DNA of 7,304 nt. Source: Pseudomonadota bacterium. GTDB taxonomy: Bacteria > Pseudomonadota > Alphaproteobacteria > Caulobacterales > Caulobacteraceae. The position numbers and the translations under genes were made by a program. The notes beneath the pieces are model-generated. The model did not search any database, was not told where the DNA came from, and saw only the letters and a program-made list of their open reading frames with translations. This document shows, in pieces, positions 4,973 through 7,304 of this stretch (position 1 is the stretch's first letter; each line of letters starts with the position of its first letter). Location: assembly GCA_023436945.1 (NCBI GenBank), contig JAEZHG010000292.1, positions 1 through 7,304 of the forward strand. The letters are read 5' to 3'.

Positions 4973-5007
4973 AGGGCGGCTCCGCAAGGGCCGCCCTTCT
5001 TTCTTTT
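4973..5007 (+). terminator. Intrinsic terminator after the glycine-zipper lipoprotein
   Basis: AGGGCGGC (4973-4980) and GCCGCCCT (4990-4997) form a perfect 8-bp GC-rich stem with a 9-nt loop. It is followed directly by TCTTTCTTTT (4998-5007). This is the clearest terminator in the window and separates the lipoprotein gene from the OmpA-like gene. Confidence 0.88.
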
Positions 5008-5032
5008 CAGGGCTGGAATTAAAGAGGGCAAT

Positions 5033-5494
5033 ATGGGTGTGGCGACGAGATTTGCGGCCTTGTCCGCAGTGACGGCAACAATGGCTTTGGCCGCCTGTTC
5101 GACTTCGGGTGACTACGCCACGCGTGATGCGTTGGTGGCTCCGGTCAACTGTTCGAACCAGACTTTCGAGGTCTATTTCGAAGAGGGTCAGGCGCGTCTG
5201 ACCCCTGTGGCGCGTCAGGCGATTTCGATGACCGCCACCCGCCTTCAGGGCTGTCATATCGAAAGCGTTTCGGTCACCGGTCTGGCCTCGGCATCGGGTT
5301 CGGCGCAGGCCAATCTGAACCTGTCGGAACAGCGCGCCAATGCTGTGCGCGAAGCCCTGTCCGCGACCGGCTGGCCCGCGCCTTCTATTGATGTTTCTGC
5401 GGTCGGTGCCGAGGGGGCCCGCACGGGTAACGTCAATGAACCGCTTCGCCGCCGCACCGAGGTGGTTGTCGTGGCCTCGGCTCCGCGCCGCTAA
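5033..5494 (+). CDS. OmpA-like C-terminal domain lipoprotein
   Basis: A 153-aa predicted lipoprotein. Its signal peptide ends in the lipobox LAAC, with C22 as the lipidated residue. The rest is an OmpA/Pal/MotB-type domain: VYFEEGQARLTP (48-58) matches the 'F....A.L...' strand, LSEQRANAVREAL (97-109) the conserved 'LS..RA..V...L' helix, and NEPLRRRTEVVV (136-147) the terminal 'N...RRVEI' strand. Such domains bind diaminopimelate in peptidoglycan and tether the outer membrane. The Arg of the binding pair is present (R101), but the usual Asp of the GHTD loop aligns with S86 in VTGLASASG. Two further cysteines, C40 and C74, could pair in the periplasm. GAGG lies 6 nt before the ATG. The gene follows a terminator, so it needs its own promoter, and is 111 nt upstream of the DsbD-like gene on the same strand. 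Confidence 0.82.
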   Translation: MGVATRFAALSAVTATMALAACSTSGDYATRDALVAPVNCSNQTFEVYFEEGQARLTPVARQAISMTATRLQGCHIESVSVTGLASASGSAQANLNLSEQRANAVREALSATGWPAPSIDVSAVGAEGARTGNVNEPLRRRTEVVVVASAPRR

Positions 5495-5513
5495 GGCACG
5501 CCTATAAGGTCAA

Positions 5514-5561
5514 GCCTGCGTCTTGCTGTCGCCTATAGGGGCTGTGACGGTGGACGCAGGC
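5514..5561. repeat. 9-bp inverted repeat with internal palindrome between the OmpA-like and dsbD genes
   Basis: GCCTGCGTC (5514-5522) and GACGCAGGC (5553-5561) are perfect inverted repeats 30 nt apart. The loop contains the palindrome CCTATAGG (5532-5539). CGCCTATA also occurs as a direct repeat at 5499-5506 and 5530-5537, 31 bp apart. No T tract follows, so it is not a standard terminator. It may be an mRNA structure or a protein-binding site ahead of dsbD. Confidence 0.45.
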
Positions 5562-5605
5562 GACTTTGCGTTTAAGGTCTCTCCGCGTTTGACGAGGATT
5601 TGGCC

Positions 5606-7304
5606 TTGGTAAGATTTCTGTCCGTTCTGGTGATGATGCTGGCCCTGATCGGGGCGGGCCCTGTCCGCGCGCAGTCCGGACAGACCGGCTTCGGTGCGCT
5701 TTCGACCGAACGGATCGAGGCCGAGCTTGTGCCGATGAGCCAATGGGCCGTCGCAGGCTCTACGGCGATTGTCGCCATCCGCCAGAAGATCCAGCCGGGT
5801 TGGCATACCTATTGGCGTAACCCCGGTGACAGTGGCGGCCCGACCGAGGCCAACTGGTCCTTGGAGAATGGCTATAAGGCAGGCGACATCATCTGGCCCC
5901 TGCCCGAGCGCCAGCGCCTGCAGTCGCTGATGAACTATGGCTACAGCGATGTGGTCTATCTGCCGGTGCCGATTGAAGTGCCGACCACGGCCAAGCCGGG
6001 CGAGATCGTCATCCTGTCGGCGTCTGTGCTGTTCATGGTCTGCTCGGACCAGATGTGTGTGCCGGACGAACTGCCGCTTAAGGCCGCGCTGCGCATCGGC
6101 GAGGGCCAGCCGCCGCTTAATCCGGTGCATGGCGAGGCGATCCGCAATGTGCTTGAGACCGCGCCGCGTCCTGCCGACATTACGGCCCGTGTCAATCTCG
6201 CGGGCGAGACACTAAACCTCAGCGCCACGGGCGGCCCGCTGACGGGCGCGGCACCCAAATGGGCCTATTTCTACCCGTTCGAAGGCGGCATGGCCGACCA
6301 TGCGGCGATCCAGAAAGGTCTGCGCGGCGTGGAAGGCATCAGCCTTGCCATTCCCATAGGGCGTAGCCTCAAAACCAACGGGCTGGGCGAAACCCTTTCA
6401 GGCGTTCTGGCCACCGATCTCGGCGCGTGGGAAATCACAGCAACGCAAGGCGAGACCCTCTATGGCACTTTCGGTGAGGGCCAGCTCTCAACGGGGGAAG
6501 AGGCGCAAAAGGCTGCTTCTTTCGGCTCAAGCGGCTTTTGGCAGGCGGCGCTTTTTGCGCTGCTCGGGGGATTGATCCTCAATCTGATGCCGTGCGTCTT
6601 TCCTGTGCTGGCCATGAAGGCATCGGCGCTCAGCCGATCCGCCCATGATCCGGCAGAGGCGCGCCGTGATGGTCTGGGTTTCCTTGCGGGGGTGCTGGTG
6701 ACCTTTGTGGCGCTGGCAGGATTGATGCTGGCCTTGCGTGCAGGCGGTCAGGCGATTGGCTGGGGCTTCCAGCTACAGTCTCCGGCGGTAACAGGCGGGC
6801 TTGCGCTTCTTATGCTCGCGGTCGCGCTCAATATGTCGGGCCTATTTAATATTGGAGGACGCCTGCAAGGTGTCGGCAGCGGGCTGGCTGCGGGCAAGGG
6901 CGGCGTTGTCGGAGCCTTCCTGACGGGTGTGCTGGCGGTGGTGATTGCTGCCCCCTGCACGGCACCGTTTATGGCACTGGCTCTGGGCGCGGCGTTGGTG
7001 ATGCCGTGGCCGATGGCGCTGTTGGTTTTTGTGATGCTGGGTCTGGGTCTGGCCCTGCCCTATGTTCTGATCAGCTTTACCCCGCGCCTCTTGTCGCGCC
7101 TGCCAAGGCCGGGCGCGTGGATGGAGACCTTCCGCAATCTCCTGGCCTTCCCGATGTATGGCACCGCGCTTTGGCTGGCGTGGGTGTTTGCCAACCAGAC
7201 GGGCGAGGCCTTGGGTCTGCTGTTCGTCGCAGGCCTGCTGCTGGCACTGACCCTGTGGTTGGCGGGCCGTTATCAGGCGGGTGGTCGTCGTGCCATGTTG
7301 GTCG
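5606..7304 (+). CDS. dsbD: DsbD/ScsB-family thiol-disulfide interchange protein (partial, 3' end outside window)
   Basis: A membrane protein that passes electrons from cytoplasmic thioredoxin to periplasmic thiol proteins. The 566 visible codons run off the right edge. A signal peptide (about 1-22, cleavage after VRA) leads into a periplasmic domain of roughly 290 residues with the GWHTYWRNPGDSGGP block typical of ScsB-like proteins and a reactive Cys pair C146-x4-C151. The transmembrane domain begins near residue 311 with NLMPCVFPV (C330) and later AAPCTAPF (C451). These two Cys, 121 apart, match the intramembrane pair of E. coli DsbD (C163/C285, 122 apart). About seven hydrophobic segments are visible; a C-terminal thioredoxin domain, if present, is outside. 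There is no ATG at the N-terminus. TTG at 5606 has GAGGA 7 nt upstream, and an in-frame TAA lies at 5573. TTG 5600 is less likely, and ATG 5633 would cut the signal peptide. Confidence 0.88.
   Translation, partial: MVRFLSVLVMMLALIGAGPVRAQSGQTGFGALSTERIEAELVPMSQWAVAGSTAIVAIRQKIQPGWHTYWRNPGDSGGPTEANWSLENGYKAGDIIWPLPERQRLQSLMNYGYSDVVYLPVPIEVPTTAKPGEIVILSASVLFMVCSDQMCVPDELPLKAALRIGEGQPPLNPVHGEAIRNVLETAPRPADITARVNLAGETLNLSATGGPLTGAAPKWAYFYPFEGGMADHAAIQKGLRGVEGISLAIPIGRSLKTNGLGETLSGVLATDLGAWEITATQGETLYGTFGEGQLSTGEEAQKAASFGSSGFWQAALFALLGGLILNLMPCVFPVLAMKASALSRSAHDPAEARRDGLGFLAGVLVTFVALAGLMLALRAGGQAIGWGFQLQSPAVTGGLALLMLAVALNMSGLFNIGGRLQGVGSGLAAGKGGVVGAFLTGVLAVVIAAPCTAPFMALALGAALVMPWPMALLVFVMLGLGLALPYVLISFTPRLLSRLPRPGAWMETFRNLLAFPMYGTALWLAWVFANQTGEALGLLFVAGLLLALTLWLAGRYQAGGRRAMLV

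Noticed and set aside
5514..5561. Inverted repeat as a terminator for the OmpA-like gene
   Set aside because: The loop is 30 nt and no T run follows the stem.
5510..6130. 206-codon minus-strand ORF opposite the 5' part of dsbD
   Set aside because: It covers the dsbD signal peptide and periplasmic domain in antisense and has no recognisable features.
1..7304. CRISPR arrays, insertion sequences, tRNA or rRNA genes
   Set aside because: I found no spaced repeat series, no transposase-like protein or terminal repeats, and no cloverleaf-like or rRNA-like stretches.

Overview
The window is bacterial chromosome with ordinary, well-packed genes. It most likely comes from an alphaproteobacterium, and a Caulobacterales-like genome is my best but unproven guess. 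The grounds are moderate-to-high GC with strong third-position GC bias, an rdgB-hemW overlap, a glycine-zipper lipoprotein, a ScsB-like DsbD, and a motif matching the alphaproteobacterial general-stress (EcfG/SigT) promoter. I see no mobile element, CRISPR array, tRNA or rRNA.

Layout: (1) 1-446, minus strand: the N-terminal part of a DUF2975 membrane protein, running off the left edge. (2) 447-881: no conventional gene, but a 38-codon minus-strand ORF (563-679) with a strong Shine-Dalgarno site, a weak terminator-like hairpin behind it, two small hairpins in front of it, and a perfect 17-bp palindrome (825-841) that looks like an operator between it and rdgB. (3) 882-2640, plus strand: rdgB and hemW, overlapping by 8 nt. 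(4) 2637-4432, minus strand: a diacylglycerol-kinase-like lipid kinase followed by a calcineurin-type metallophosphoesterase, joined by a TGATG overlap. This pair converges on hemW, and both end genes share a 14-bp palindrome that carries both stop codons. (5) 4433-4571: divergent regulatory region with a hairpin and a GGAAC-N16-CGTT promoter motif. (6) 4572-5007, plus strand: glycine-zipper lipoprotein with a clear intrinsic terminator. (7) 5033-5494: OmpA-like lipoprotein whose usual peptidoglycan-binding Asp is replaced. (8) 5606-7304: 5' part of a DsbD/ScsB-type thiol-disulfide transporter gene with a TTG start, running off the right edge.

How they fit together: RdgB (nucleotide-pool cleaning) and HemW (radical-SAM heme chaperone) form a housekeeping operon. 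The lipid kinase and phosphoesterase look translationally coupled. The right third is an envelope cluster: two lipoproteins, each with a cysteine pair besides the lipidated cysteine, next to a periplasmic thiol-reducing system. The points most worth a second look are the unlisted small membrane ORF with its palindrome, the general-stress promoter motif, the stop-codon palindrome, and the altered OmpA-like site.
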